Assembly: GCF_019931755.1 (NCBI RefSeq)
Contig: NZ_CP082918.1
Location: 1,406,001-1,470,000, forward strand
Length of the DNA stretch: 64,000 nucleotides
Direction: 5' to 3'
DNA from: Sutcliffiella horikoshii
GTDB lineage: Bacteria; Bacillota; Bacilli; Bacillales; Bacillaceae_I
The notes beneath the pieces were generated by a model. It made no database searches. It had not been told where the DNA came from and saw nothing but the letters and a program-made list of their open reading frames with translations. Of this stretch, positions 33,643-41,248 are shown one piece after another. A program made the position numbers and the translations under genes. Position 1 is the first letter of the stretch; each line of letters starts with the position of its first letter.

Positions 33643-34647
33643 ATGACGACTATAAAAGATATAGCAAGAGTGGCTGGTGTTTCTGTCACAACGGTTTCCA
33701 GAGCTTTAAATGGTTATAGTGATGTGAATAAAAAGACACGACAAAGAATTGAAGAAGTAGCCAAGGAATTAAACTACAGTCCGAATACGGTAGCCAGAAG
33801 TCTTGTGATGAAGAAGTCCAAAACAATTGGGCTCCTTGTTTCTGATATGAACAGAGAAGGGGTCAAGGATAATTTCACCTTTGAGGTTCTTTGTGGCATT
33901 AACGAAGCTTCTGCCAACTCGGATTATGACCTTGTGCTTTTTAGTACTACATCATCGAAACAAAGCCAGAAGACATATACGCAGCTTTGTAGAGAAAGAA
34001 GAGTAGATGGCGTGATATTACAGGGGATTAAAACAGATGATCCTTATTTGCAAGAGGTTGTCGAAAGTGACATACCTTGTGTACTGGTGGATATCCCGCA
34101 GGAATCAGAAACTGTAGGCTATGTTACTACTGACAACGTAGAAGGTGCAAAAAAAGCGGTGGCCCATTTGATTGATCGTGGGCATAAGAATATCGCGATG
34201 ATAAACGGACATGAAAAGGCGGATGTAAGTATTCGACGATTGCAAGGGTATATGGAAGTGCTAAATAATGAAAATCTGACATATAGACCAGAATGGATTA
34301 AAAATGGAGATTTCAAAGAGAAAGCGGCAGAAGAAGTTGCAGTGGAACTTTTGACGGAACACCCTGAAATTACAGCAGTTTTTTGCGCCAGTGATTTGAT
34401 GGGGCTAGGTGTACTGAAGGCAGTAAACAAAATTGGCAAGAAAGTGCCGGACGATATAGCGGTGATCGGCTATGACGATATTATGCTGGCCTCCTATTCC
34501 AACCCAAGTTTATCAACTATACGTCAAGATAAGTTTAAATTAGGATTTGAAGCGGCAGTCCTACTTATAGATATGCTGGAGGGAAAAGAAAAGTCTCATG
34601 CAAGGATTATTGATACAGAGCTCATCATAAGAGATTCGACAAAATAA
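33643..34647 (+). CDS. LacI family transcriptional regulator of the sugar operon
   Basis: 334-aa repressor. The helix-turn-helix is at residues 3-25 (TIKDIARVAGVSVTTVSRALNGYSD) with the hinge helix SPNTVARSLVMKKS. The rest is a periplasmic-binding-protein-like sensor ending in GYDDIMLASYSNPSLSTIRQD. Three copies of one operator lie around the gene: one before it and two in the promoter of the glycosidase gene behind it. It is therefore very probably the local repressor of the operon, with autoregulation. The effector sugar is unknown. Confidence 0.92.
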   Translation: MTTIKDIARVAGVSVTTVSRALNGYSDVNKKTRQRIEEVAKELNYSPNTVARSLVMKKSKTIGLLVSDMNREGVKDNFTFEVLCGINEASANSDYDLVLFSTTSSKQSQKTYTQLCRERRVDGVILQGIKTDDPYLQEVVESDIPCVLVDIPQESETVGYVTTDNVEGAKKAVAHLIDRGHKNIAMINGHEKADVSIRRLQGYMEVLNNENLTYRPEWIKNGDFKEKAAEEVAVELLTEHPEITAVFCASDLMGLGVLKAVNKIGKKVPDDIAVIGYDDIMLASYSNPSLSTIRQDKFKLGFEAAVLLIDMLEGKEKSHARIIDTELIIRDSTK

Positions 34648-34668
34648 GGCACTGAGAGTGCTTTTTTA
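34648..34668 (+). terminator. Terminator of the LacI-family gene
   Basis: Short stem GCACT/AGTGC with GAG loop, then TTTTTT, directly after the stop codon. Confidence 0.7.
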
Positions 34669-34678
34669 CAAAGAAAAT

Positions 34679-34738
34679 CCGAAACGTTTTGGAATAGTAG
34701 GGCGTTTTTATTTTTAATCGAGAACCAAAACGTTTCGG
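34679..34738 (+). promoter_or_regulatory. Sugar operon promoter flanked by two LacI-type operators
   Basis: Operators CCGAAACGTTTTGG (34679-34692) and CCAAAACGTTTCGG (34725-34738) are mirror images, with centres 46 bp apart. Between them lies TTGGAA (34689-34694) - 18 bp - TTTAAT (34713-34718). The first operator covers the -35 and the second the start site, an arrangement suited to looping or double blocking by the repressor. Confidence 0.7.
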
Positions 34739-34767
34739 ATGAACACAAGCACCTAGGAGGTAAGACA

Positions 34768-36870
34768 ATGGATTATAGAGTGATTAAAGAAAATGACTTA
34801 TTTTTACTAACTGACACGAACGGAAATATTCCCGAGCAGCATCCATATGGATTGGGATTGTATACAAAGGATACCCGTTTTTTGAGCAAACTGGACTTGA
34901 AAATAAATGACGAAGAACCAATTCTGCTACATTCAGATGCTGCAGAAAACTATATGGCGACGATACTTATGACAAATCCTCATATGGAGAGGGACGGCGA
35001 ACTTATTTTATGGAGAGAGTCTGTCGAGATTAAACGGACCCGTTTTATCTATGATGATGTATTCTATGAGTCGCTTACTGTGAAAAACTATTATCCTAAA
35101 AGTGTAGATTTTGATTTAAGTGTTCATATGGATGTGGACTTTGCTGATATGTTCATTGTACGAGGCTTCCAAAATGGTGAAATAGGAAAAAGAACAGGGC
35201 AAACAGTTGATGGGGAGTCTTTAACTTTCCATTATGAAGGGGCGGACGATTTATTAAGACGAACATACATTGAGTGGGACAAGGAAACGACCTCTGTAGA
35301 TGGAGAAAAAGGGGAGGTTCACTTTCAATTCAAGTTGAATCATGATGAAGAACAAACAGTCACTTTCAAAATACAGCCCCAGCATGGAGAGGAAAAGGCT
35401 GATAATATTCTATCGGCTTCTGTCGCTTTGGAAAAATTGAAAGAATCCTATAATGGCTGGAATACCAATGTTACAAAGGTGAAAACGGATTGCCTTCCAC
35501 TACAGCGCCTTGTAGATAGAGGACTCGGGGATTTGAGAGTTTTATTGACAGACCTTGGATATGGAAAATTTCCTGTTGCTGGCCTACCGTGGTTTGGGGT
35601 TCCTTTTGGAAGGGACAGTCTTATCGCAGCTCTCCAGATGCTAGCGTTCCAACCAGAAGTGGCAAAAGGTACTCTCTATACGATGGCAAGTAAACAAGGT
35701 ACAAAAGTAGATCCTTGGCGGGATGAACAACCAGGAAAAATTATGCATGAGATTCGTTACGGGGAGCTTGCAAATACCGAACAGATTCCATTTACTCCTT
35801 ATTACGGAACGATTGACGCAACACCATTATTCTTAATACTACTGACAGAGTACGTTAAATGGACAGGGGACCTTAAAGTTGTTGAGGACCTAAATGCAAA
35901 CATTGAAGCTGCATTGACATGGATTGACCAGTACGGGGACCGCGACGGTGATATGTTTGTGGAATATCATCAGGAGGCAAGCAAAGGAATTGCCAACCAA
36001 GGGTGGAAGGATTCAGGCGATTCTATCGTCCACCGAAACGGCGATTACGCTACGACACCGATCGCCCTTTCAGAAGTACAAGGATATGTGTATCAAGCGA
36101 AAATGGGTATAGCTTCTATTTGTGACAAACTTGGAGATGTCGAAAGGGCAGCAGCATTAAGGGAAGAAAGCACGAAGCTGAAAAACAAGTTTGATGAAGA
36201 GTTTTGGATGGATGATGTAAGTTTCTATGCAATTGCTTTGGATAAAAATAAACAACAAGTTGGAACGATTACTTCAAATCCTGGACATATCTTATTCTCT
36301 GAAATGCTTGATGAGGAAAGGGCTAATGCTGTTATTGAGACGCTTGTTTCTCCCAAAATGTTTTCAGGATTCGGGATTCGTACTATGGGAACCGGGGAAG
36401 CGGGATATAACCCTATGAGTTACCATGACGGCAGTATTTGGCCACATGATAATAGCATGGTGTTACTGGGAATGTCGAAAATTCAGAAGCAGGAAGCTGC
36501 CAACCTTGTAATTGAAGGACTTATTGAGGCTGCTGCCCATTTCGAATATGATCGTCTTCCGGAATTGTTCTGTGGGTATGATAAATCCGTTGGAAAAGCA
36601 GTCAAATATCCAGTTGCTTGTTCTCCACAGGCATGGGCTGCGGGAACACCACTTGTATTTGTCCAAACAATCCTAGGTCTTTTCCCTGATGCTTTGGAAA
36701 AGAAGATAATTTTATCTCCATTACTTCCAAACGGAATGAATGAACTGGATGTAGAGAAGGTTAAAATTGGTGAAGGTTATTTATCCCTTTCAGCTAAAAA
36801 AGGTGCTGAAGGAAATGTGGACCTGACAATTATTGAAAATTCTACAGGTTTTGAAATCGTTCAGAATTAG
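34768..36870 (+). CDS. Amylo-alpha-1,6-glucosidase-like glycoside hydrolase
   Basis: 700-aa cytosolic enzyme. The N-terminal beta domain (about 1-210, GLGLYTKDTRFLSKLDLKIN) is the glycogen-debranching N-terminal type. The C-terminal (alpha/alpha)6 barrel (about 250-690) contains GVPFGRDSLIAALQML, SGDSIVHRNG and YHDGSIWPHDNSMVLLGM. It lacks a signal peptide, so it acts on sugar already imported by the adjacent ABC system. AGGAGG precedes the ATG by 8 nt. The real substrate may be a branched or short alpha-glucoside, but this is inference. Confidence 0.85.
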   Translation: MDYRVIKENDLFLLTDTNGNIPEQHPYGLGLYTKDTRFLSKLDLKINDEEPILLHSDAAENYMATILMTNPHMERDGELILWRESVEIKRTRFIYDDVFYESLTVKNYYPKSVDFDLSVHMDVDFADMFIVRGFQNGEIGKRTGQTVDGESLTFHYEGADDLLRRTYIEWDKETTSVDGEKGEVHFQFKLNHDEEQTVTFKIQPQHGEEKADNILSASVALEKLKESYNGWNTNVTKVKTDCLPLQRLVDRGLGDLRVLLTDLGYGKFPVAGLPWFGVPFGRDSLIAALQMLAFQPEVAKGTLYTMASKQGTKVDPWRDEQPGKIMHEIRYGELANTEQIPFTPYYGTIDATPLFLILLTEYVKWTGDLKVVEDLNANIEAALTWIDQYGDRDGDMFVEYHQEASKGIANQGWKDSGDSIVHRNGDYATTPIALSEVQGYVYQAKMGIASICDKLGDVERAAALREESTKLKNKFDEEFWMDDVSFYAIALDKNKQQVGTITSNPGHILFSEMLDEERANAVIETLVSPKMFSGFGIRTMGTGEAGYNPMSYHDGSIWPHDNSMVLLGMSKIQKQEAANLVIEGLIEAAAHFEYDRLPELFCGYDKSVGKAVKYPVACSPQAWAAGTPLVFVQTILGLFPDALEKKIILSPLLPNGMNELDVEKVKIGEGYLSLSAKKGAEGNVDLTIIENSTGFEIVQN

Positions 36871-36977
36871 GTTTTACAGTTACAGAGGGGGCATTCCTCT
36901 TGAAAATGGCCGGATCCCAGTAGTTGCTGTGAACCTGGTCTATATAACCAATCAAAAACAGGAAGAGGGGTTTTAAG

Positions 36978-38225
36978 ATGAAAGCAAAAAAATGGTTGGC
37001 TTCAATAGGTGTTACCACAATGCTTATAGGTGGAGTTTTGTCAGGTTGCAGCGGAGGAAGCAGTGGTTCTTCAGAAGGTTCGGGTGACAATGTAGAAATT
37101 ACATTGGCCGGGTGGGGTGGGAACCCATCGGAAACACGTTTGCTGAAAGAAGCTCTGGATTCTTTTGAAGAAAAACACCCAAATATTAAAGTGAAACATG
37201 AAGTGATTTCCGATCAGTATATGGATGTTATGAAAACACGCTTAATTGGCGGCGAAGCACCTGATGTATTCTATTTAGATGCTTTCGAAGCTCCTGCTCT
37301 CATTGAAACTGGAGTACTGGAACCTCTTGATGATTATGTGACAGATGAGTTTAATGTAGACGATTTTGAACAACCGCTTCTGGAAGCTTTCCAAAAGGAT
37401 GGAGTAACTTATGGATTCCCTAAAGATTATTCCACGCTTGCTTTATTTTACAATAAGAAAATGTTTGAAGAAGCTGGGGTAGAAGTACCAACAACATGGG
37501 ATGAGCTTCGTGAAGTATCCAAGGAGCTGACAAAGGATGGGGTTGTCGGTCTTGGTGTAGCTCCGGAACTTTCAAGAATGTATTACATCGCTGAATCTCT
37601 TGGTGGAGAAGTGGTGAAGGACAATAAAGCAAACTTTGGGGATGAGAAGGTCATTGAAGCGTTACAGCCGATCATTGACCAACGCAATACAGATAAAACA
37701 GCTGTACAAGCTACAGATGTAGGAGCAAACTGGGGCGGAGAAATGTTTGGACAAGAAAAAGCGGCAATGGTAATCGAGGGTAACTGGGCGATTCCTTTCC
37801 TTGAGGATACATTCCCTAATGTTGAGTATGGGACAGCGGAGATTCCTACTGTAAATGGTGAACAATCGACCATGGCATATACGGTTTCCTACGTAATGAA
37901 TGCAGCATCAGAGAAAAAGGAAGCCTCCTGGAAGCTAATTGAATATTTAACAGGTCCTGAAGGCATGGAGATCTGGACTTCAAAAGGATATGCGTTGCCA
38001 ACTAGAAAATCTGTTGCGGAGAAACTTGGCTTTGATCAAGATGAGAAGCGAGCAGCACTGGTTGCTGGTGCGTCATATGCTACTGTCTGGGCAAATGGTG
38101 CAAACCTGCCTACTATCATGAACAATTTTAATAACCAATTCGTTTCAGCTTTCCTTGGAAAGCGTCCTCTTGATGAAGCATTAAAAGAAGCAGAGGAACA
38201 AGCGAACAGGGAAATTGGCGAATAA
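36978..38225 (+). CDS. Sugar ABC transporter substrate-binding lipoprotein
   Basis: 415-aa extracellular solute-binding protein (MalE/UgpB class). The lipobox is VLSGC at about residues 19-24, followed by a Ser/Gly linker. ITLAGWGGNPSETRLLKEALDSFEEKHPNIKV opens domain 1; GEAPDVFYLDAFEAPALIETGVLEPLDDY and AMVIEGNWAIPFL are family-typical. GAGGGG lies upstream of the ATG. It follows the glycosidase gene after 107 bp and is separated from the permease genes by three stem-loops. Confidence 0.92.
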   Translation: MKAKKWLASIGVTTMLIGGVLSGCSGGSSGSSEGSGDNVEITLAGWGGNPSETRLLKEALDSFEEKHPNIKVKHEVISDQYMDVMKTRLIGGEAPDVFYLDAFEAPALIETGVLEPLDDYVTDEFNVDDFEQPLLEAFQKDGVTYGFPKDYSTLALFYNKKMFEEAGVEVPTTWDELREVSKELTKDGVVGLGVAPELSRMYYIAESLGGEVVKDNKANFGDEKVIEALQPIIDQRNTDKTAVQATDVGANWGGEMFGQEKAAMVIEGNWAIPFLEDTFPNVEYGTAEIPTVNGEQSTMAYTVSYVMNAASEKKEASWKLIEYLTGPEGMEIWTSKGYALPTRKSVAEKLGFDQDEKRAALVAGASYATVWANGANLPTIMNNFNNQFVSAFLGKRPLDEALKEAEEQANREIGE

Positions 38226-38258
38226 TTGTTAGTAAAATAATATATGTTTGACTTCATA

Positions 38259-38348
38259 GGTGCCGGTTTAGCAATTGGGGTGATGACCGGCACCCGGAAG
38301 TCGCTACTGACTTCTTTGTGAAGAAGAATGACAAGATGTTTCTTCTTC
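38259..38348 (+). other. Three tandem stem-loops between binding-protein and permease genes
   Basis: Hairpin 1: GGTGCCGGT/ACCGGCACC (38259-38294). Hairpin 2: GAAGTC/GACTTC (38297-38314). Hairpin 3: GAAGAAGAA/TTCTTCTTC (38320-38348). All arms are perfect and none has a proper T-run. Such intercistronic structures in transport operons protect the upstream message from 3' exonucleases or halt part of transcription, raising binding protein over permease. Confidence 0.75.
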
Positions 38349-38404
38349 AGAAAGAGTTCATGTAGAAAAAGAGGGACTCTTTGAAGGGAAAAGGAGTGAA
38401 TTTA

Positions 38405-39310
38405 ATGAAGAAAAAACGTACCTATTCAAAACGATCGTTAAGAGAAGCGTCACAAGGCTATTCTTTTATGGCTCCAACGATATTCGTGTTGGCTTTATTC
38501 ATTATTGGTCCTATTTTATATGCTTTTTTCTTATCTTTTCATAAAGTTCAGCTGTTAGGTACGGCAACGTATGAGTTTGTTGGCTTGAGCAACTTTACGA
38601 ACATTTCCGATGACAGTCGGGCTTTACGTGCACTCTGGAATACTTTTAAGTATGTTATTATCGTGGTTCCGATTCAAACGTTGCTAGCACTTATTTTAGC
38701 CGCTACATTAAATGCAGGATTGAAGGGACAAAGTATATTTAGAATTGTTTATTTCTTACCGACCTTGACATCCTCTGCTGTATTGACATTAATTTTCATG
38801 TGGATGTACAACCAAAATGGATTGGTAAATGAAATTTTATCGATAATAGGCCTTCCGACCTATAACTGGATGGGAGATCCGAGTGTAGCATTAATCGCAA
38901 TAATGATCATGAACATTTGGGCAACGGCCCCGTTTTTTATGGTCATCTATCTTGCAGCCCTGCAGGATATTCCGGACTCGTTATACGAAGCTGCAGAGCT
39001 TGATGGAGCCAATGCCTTCAAAAAATTCATCTATATAACTGTGCCGAATTTACGTCCAGTTACTTCTTTTGTTGTCATTATGGGTTTGATCGGTACATTC
39101 CAGCTTTTTGACCAGTCTTTTATATTTTCAGGAGGTTCGGGTGGACCGGATAATTCTACATTGACTGTGGTTTTATTGATTTACCAATATGCGTTCAAGA
39201 GTCTTGGTACAATGGGCTATGCTGCTGCGATTGCCGTCATGCTTTCCATTGTGATTCTAGTGGCAACATTATTGCAACGTAAATTTTCAAAAGAAGAATC
39301 TCTATATTAA
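38405..39310 (+). CDS. Sugar ABC transporter permease (MalF-like)
   Basis: 301-aa permease. The ATG at 38405 (MKKKRTYSKRSLRE) follows AAAAGGAGTG; an in-frame TTG eight codons earlier is less likely. It has about six hydrophobic helices and the EAA loop YEAAELDGANAFKKFIYITVPNLRP. It pairs with the next permease; the ATPase is not encoded here and a shared MsmX-type ATPase is expected. Confidence 0.93.
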   Translation: MKKKRTYSKRSLREASQGYSFMAPTIFVLALFIIGPILYAFFLSFHKVQLLGTATYEFVGLSNFTNISDDSRALRALWNTFKYVIIVVPIQTLLALILAATLNAGLKGQSIFRIVYFLPTLTSSAVLTLIFMWMYNQNGLVNEILSIIGLPTYNWMGDPSVALIAIMIMNIWATAPFFMVIYLAALQDIPDSLYEAAELDGANAFKKFIYITVPNLRPVTSFVVIMGLIGTFQLFDQSFIFSGGSGGPDNSTLTVVLLIYQYAFKSLGTMGYAAAIAVMLSIVILVATLLQRKFSKEESLY

Positions 39311-39322
39311 GGAGGCTGCGAT

Positions 39323-40150
39323 ATGAAGAAGAAACTTAGCGTTGGAAAAGCATTATTGTATGGGATTCTCGTTTTATATGCAGTCATCACTCTTGTCCCT
39401 TTTATTTGGGCAGTCTCTTCTTCCTTTAAGACTTTAGAAGAGATAGTAAGTGGGACCATCAATTTCATACCTAAGAATTTTACATTTGATAACTATAAGC
39501 AGATTTTCTTGGAACAGGAGTTATTTCCTCGTTGGCTCTTGAACAGCTTGATTATTGGGGTTGCAGGAACTTCACTAAATCTGCTATTTAATTCAATGGC
39601 TGGTTACGCTTTGGCACGTTTAAGTTTTCCAGGACGTAAAACATTGTTTATTATTATACTTGCGGTCTTGATGATTCCCGCACAAGTAACAATGATTCCA
39701 AACTACTTAATTCTTCGTGAGTTAGGTTGGTTGAACTCTTATCAAGGCATGATTGTGCCAGCGATGATTAATGCCACCTTTATCTTTATGATGAGACAGT
39801 TCTTCATCAATTTTCCGAAAGAACTGGAGGAAGCCGCAGAAATGGACGGGCTTAGCCGATTCGGAACATTTTTCAAAATAGTACTTCCTTTGGCTAAACC
39901 TGCCCTAGCTGCACAAGCTATTTTCGTATTTATGGGATTCTGGAACGACTTTATGCGGCCGTTGATTATCTTGTCAGACCCTTCGATGTTCACACTGCCA
40001 CTAGGTCTGAATACTTTCAAAGGACAATATATCAGTTACTGGAACTATATCATGGCAGCATCCATGGTATTTACATTGCCAGTACTACTCTTATACGGTT
40101 TCTTTAATCGCTACTTCATCAAAGGAATCTCCTTTACAGGAGGAAAATAA
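39323..40150 (+). CDS. Sugar ABC transporter permease (MalG-like)
   Basis: 275-aa permease with six helices and the EAA loop EEAAEMDGLSRFGTFFKIVLPLAKPALA. It starts 12 bp after the MalF-like gene with AAGGAGG 8 nt before the ATG. Last gene of the operon; a strong terminator follows. Confidence 0.93.
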   Translation: MKKKLSVGKALLYGILVLYAVITLVPFIWAVSSSFKTLEEIVSGTINFIPKNFTFDNYKQIFLEQELFPRWLLNSLIIGVAGTSLNLLFNSMAGYALARLSFPGRKTLFIIILAVLMIPAQVTMIPNYLILRELGWLNSYQGMIVPAMINATFIFMMRQFFINFPKELEEAAEMDGLSRFGTFFKIVLPLAKPALAAQAIFVFMGFWNDFMRPLIILSDPSMFTLPLGLNTFKGQYISYWNYIMAASMVFTLPVLLLYGFFNRYFIKGISFTGGK

Positions 40151-40175
40151 AATCACTACGTAATAATCACAAAAC

Positions 40176-40217
40176 AAAGCAGAATGGAAACCAGCAAATT
40201 TCCACTCTGCTTTTTTG
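40176..40217 (+). terminator. Terminator of the sugar operon
   Basis: Stem AAGCAGAATGGAAA / TTTCCACTCTGCTT with a single mismatch, then TTTTTTG, 25 bp after the last permease stop. Confidence 0.9.
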
Positions 40218-40249
40218 TGTGCCTTCGACATAAGTGGATAAAATCCTTT

Positions 40250-40264
40250 GGGGGTCTGACCCCT
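40250..40264. repeat. REP-like palindrome GGGGGTCTGACCCCC
   Basis: A 15-bp perfect inverted repeat around a single T, set in otherwise AT-rich DNA between the operon terminator and the convergent DUF3905-like gene. Motifs of the form GGGGTC(A/T)GACCCC occur near REP-associated (Y1) transposases in various bacteria; no transposase is present here. Confidence 0.5.
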
Positions 40265-40286
40265 TTTGGTAACTTTTTTTTATGAA

Positions 40287-40634
40287 TTAGTCCCTGTCAT
40301 AACTAACATCTTTGTCTGGGTGGGTAAATGGGAAGCCTTGGGGCTTTTTGGATTTCTCGACGAGCTCTCGGTTTTCAGCAGAGTTCCATCCGATATCGTT
40401 TGTGGGATGAACCCATTGGTCACCAGCCATGATAGCAGGATCAATGTCGTCGCTCCAGTTATTTAAAGGAGATTCTTCTGAATTATATTTGCTGTCCCCA
40501 ATGACTACTCCATGTTCATTAATAAATGGCGGTTCCATTTTCATATTGGAGCCTTTGAAGGAAGGAGAGTTGATTTGATGTGGCATCGTTTCTTCCATGT
40601 AGGGGACTTCCAATGATTTATCTTTTTTAGACAT
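40287..40634 (-). CDS. DUF3905-like protein
   Basis: 115-aa hydrophilic protein with MSKKDKSLEVPYMEETMPHQ, NNWSDDIDPAIMAGDQWVHPTNDIGWNSAENREL and a Pro/Asp-rich C-terminus. The WVHPTNDIGWNSAENREL block resembles the DUF3905 family of spore formers; this is from memory. GGAGGTG lies 7 nt before the ATG. It diverges from three very small ORFs, two of them basic. Confidence 0.7.
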   Translation of the reverse strand: MSKKDKSLEVPYMEETMPHQINSPSFKGSNMKMEPPFINEHGVVIGDSKYNSEESPLNNWSDDIDPAIMAGDQWVHPTNDIGWNSAENRELVEKSKKPQGFPFTHPDKDVSYDRD

Positions 40635-40718
40635 TCATTTCACCTCCGAGGGATGTATAGTTTTAGCATTTCAATAAAATAAATAAGTATGTACTAAAGA
40701 AAATAGGAGGATACAAAA

Positions 40719-40850
40719 ATGTCTAAGAAGTTTGAAATTGCCAACCTTTCACAGGATAAACTTGATCGCATTGCAGAGTATGAACAAAAATTGCAGGAAG
40801 AAATGGGAGAGGAAATAGTTTTGGTTGCTTATGAAGAATGTGAAAAATAA
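40719..40850 (+). CDS. Very small ORF (43 aa), acidic
   Basis: Begins MSKKFEIANLSQDKLDRIAE and ends YEECEK. AGGAGG at 40705-40710 is perfectly spaced (8 nt) before the ATG, which strongly supports translation. The sequence is predicted mostly helical. Upstream, GCATTT and TGTACTA with 18-bp spacing resemble a weak SigG promoter. No family recognised. Confidence 0.6.
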   Translation: MSKKFEIANLSQDKLDRIAEYEQKLQEEMGEEIVLVAYEECEK

Positions 40851-40885
40851 CAAAGGGGCAATCTAATTGCACGGGGGTGATGGCA

Positions 40886-41041
40886 TTGGCAAAGAGAAAA
40901 GTTGCTCATGATGCAGCGAAAAATAACAATAAAACTCCAAAGGAAAGCTTACCTGATACGGAATTCTCTGCAGAATATCAAAAAGAAGATATGATACGTG
41001 GAGCAAACCGTAATTCTAAACACGGCAGACAAGGAAAATAA
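40886..41041 (+). CDS. Very small basic ORF (51 aa), possible SASP-like
   Basis: The TTG start at 40886 gives MAKRKVAHDAAKNNNKTPKE and a tail ending RNSKHGRQGK; GGGGGTG lies 6 nt before it. The internal segment DTEFSAEYQ resembles the TEFASE site at which GPR cleaves gamma-type SASPs. It starts 35 bp after the previous small ORF. The spore-protein idea is inference from composition and this one motif. Confidence 0.55.
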   Translation: MAKRKVAHDAAKNNNKTPKESLPDTEFSAEYQKEDMIRGANRNSKHGRQGK

Positions 41042-41055
41042 GGGGGCTGACTCAA

Positions 41056-41226
41056 ATGGATGCAAAAAAGAAAAAGCAAAAACAGGCACATGAATCACAG
41101 CATGCCATTTCTCAAGACAGTTTGAACGAGGAATTTGGTCCAGAATTCGGCGACCCAAATGCTGCGAAAGCCTTTGAAAATGCAATAGAATCCAATAACA
41201 AAAAGAATAAAAAGAAAAACTGCTAG
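41056..41226 (+). CDS. Very small basic ORF (56 aa), possible SASP-like
   Basis: Begins MDAKKKKQKQAHESQHAISQ, contains EEFGPEFGDPNAAKAFENA and ends NKKKNC. AGGGGG lies 9 nt before the ATG, and the ORF begins 14 bp after the previous one, so the three are probably one transcript. The FGPEFG segment again recalls gamma-SASP repeats (FGTEFASETN). The C-terminal cysteine is unusual. A terminator overlaps the stop. Confidence 0.55.
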   Translation: MDAKKKKQKQAHESQHAISQDSLNEEFGPEFGDPNAAKAFENAIESNNKKNKKKNC

Positions 41227-41248
41227 CTGAACTCAGCTGGCAGTTTTT
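41218..41248. terminator. Bidirectional terminator after the small-ORF cluster
   Basis: 13-bp stem AACTGCTAGCTGA/TCAGCTGGCAGTT with one G-U pair, followed by TTTTTC. It overlaps the stop of the last small ORF and of the convergent radical-SAM gene. Confidence 0.85.
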
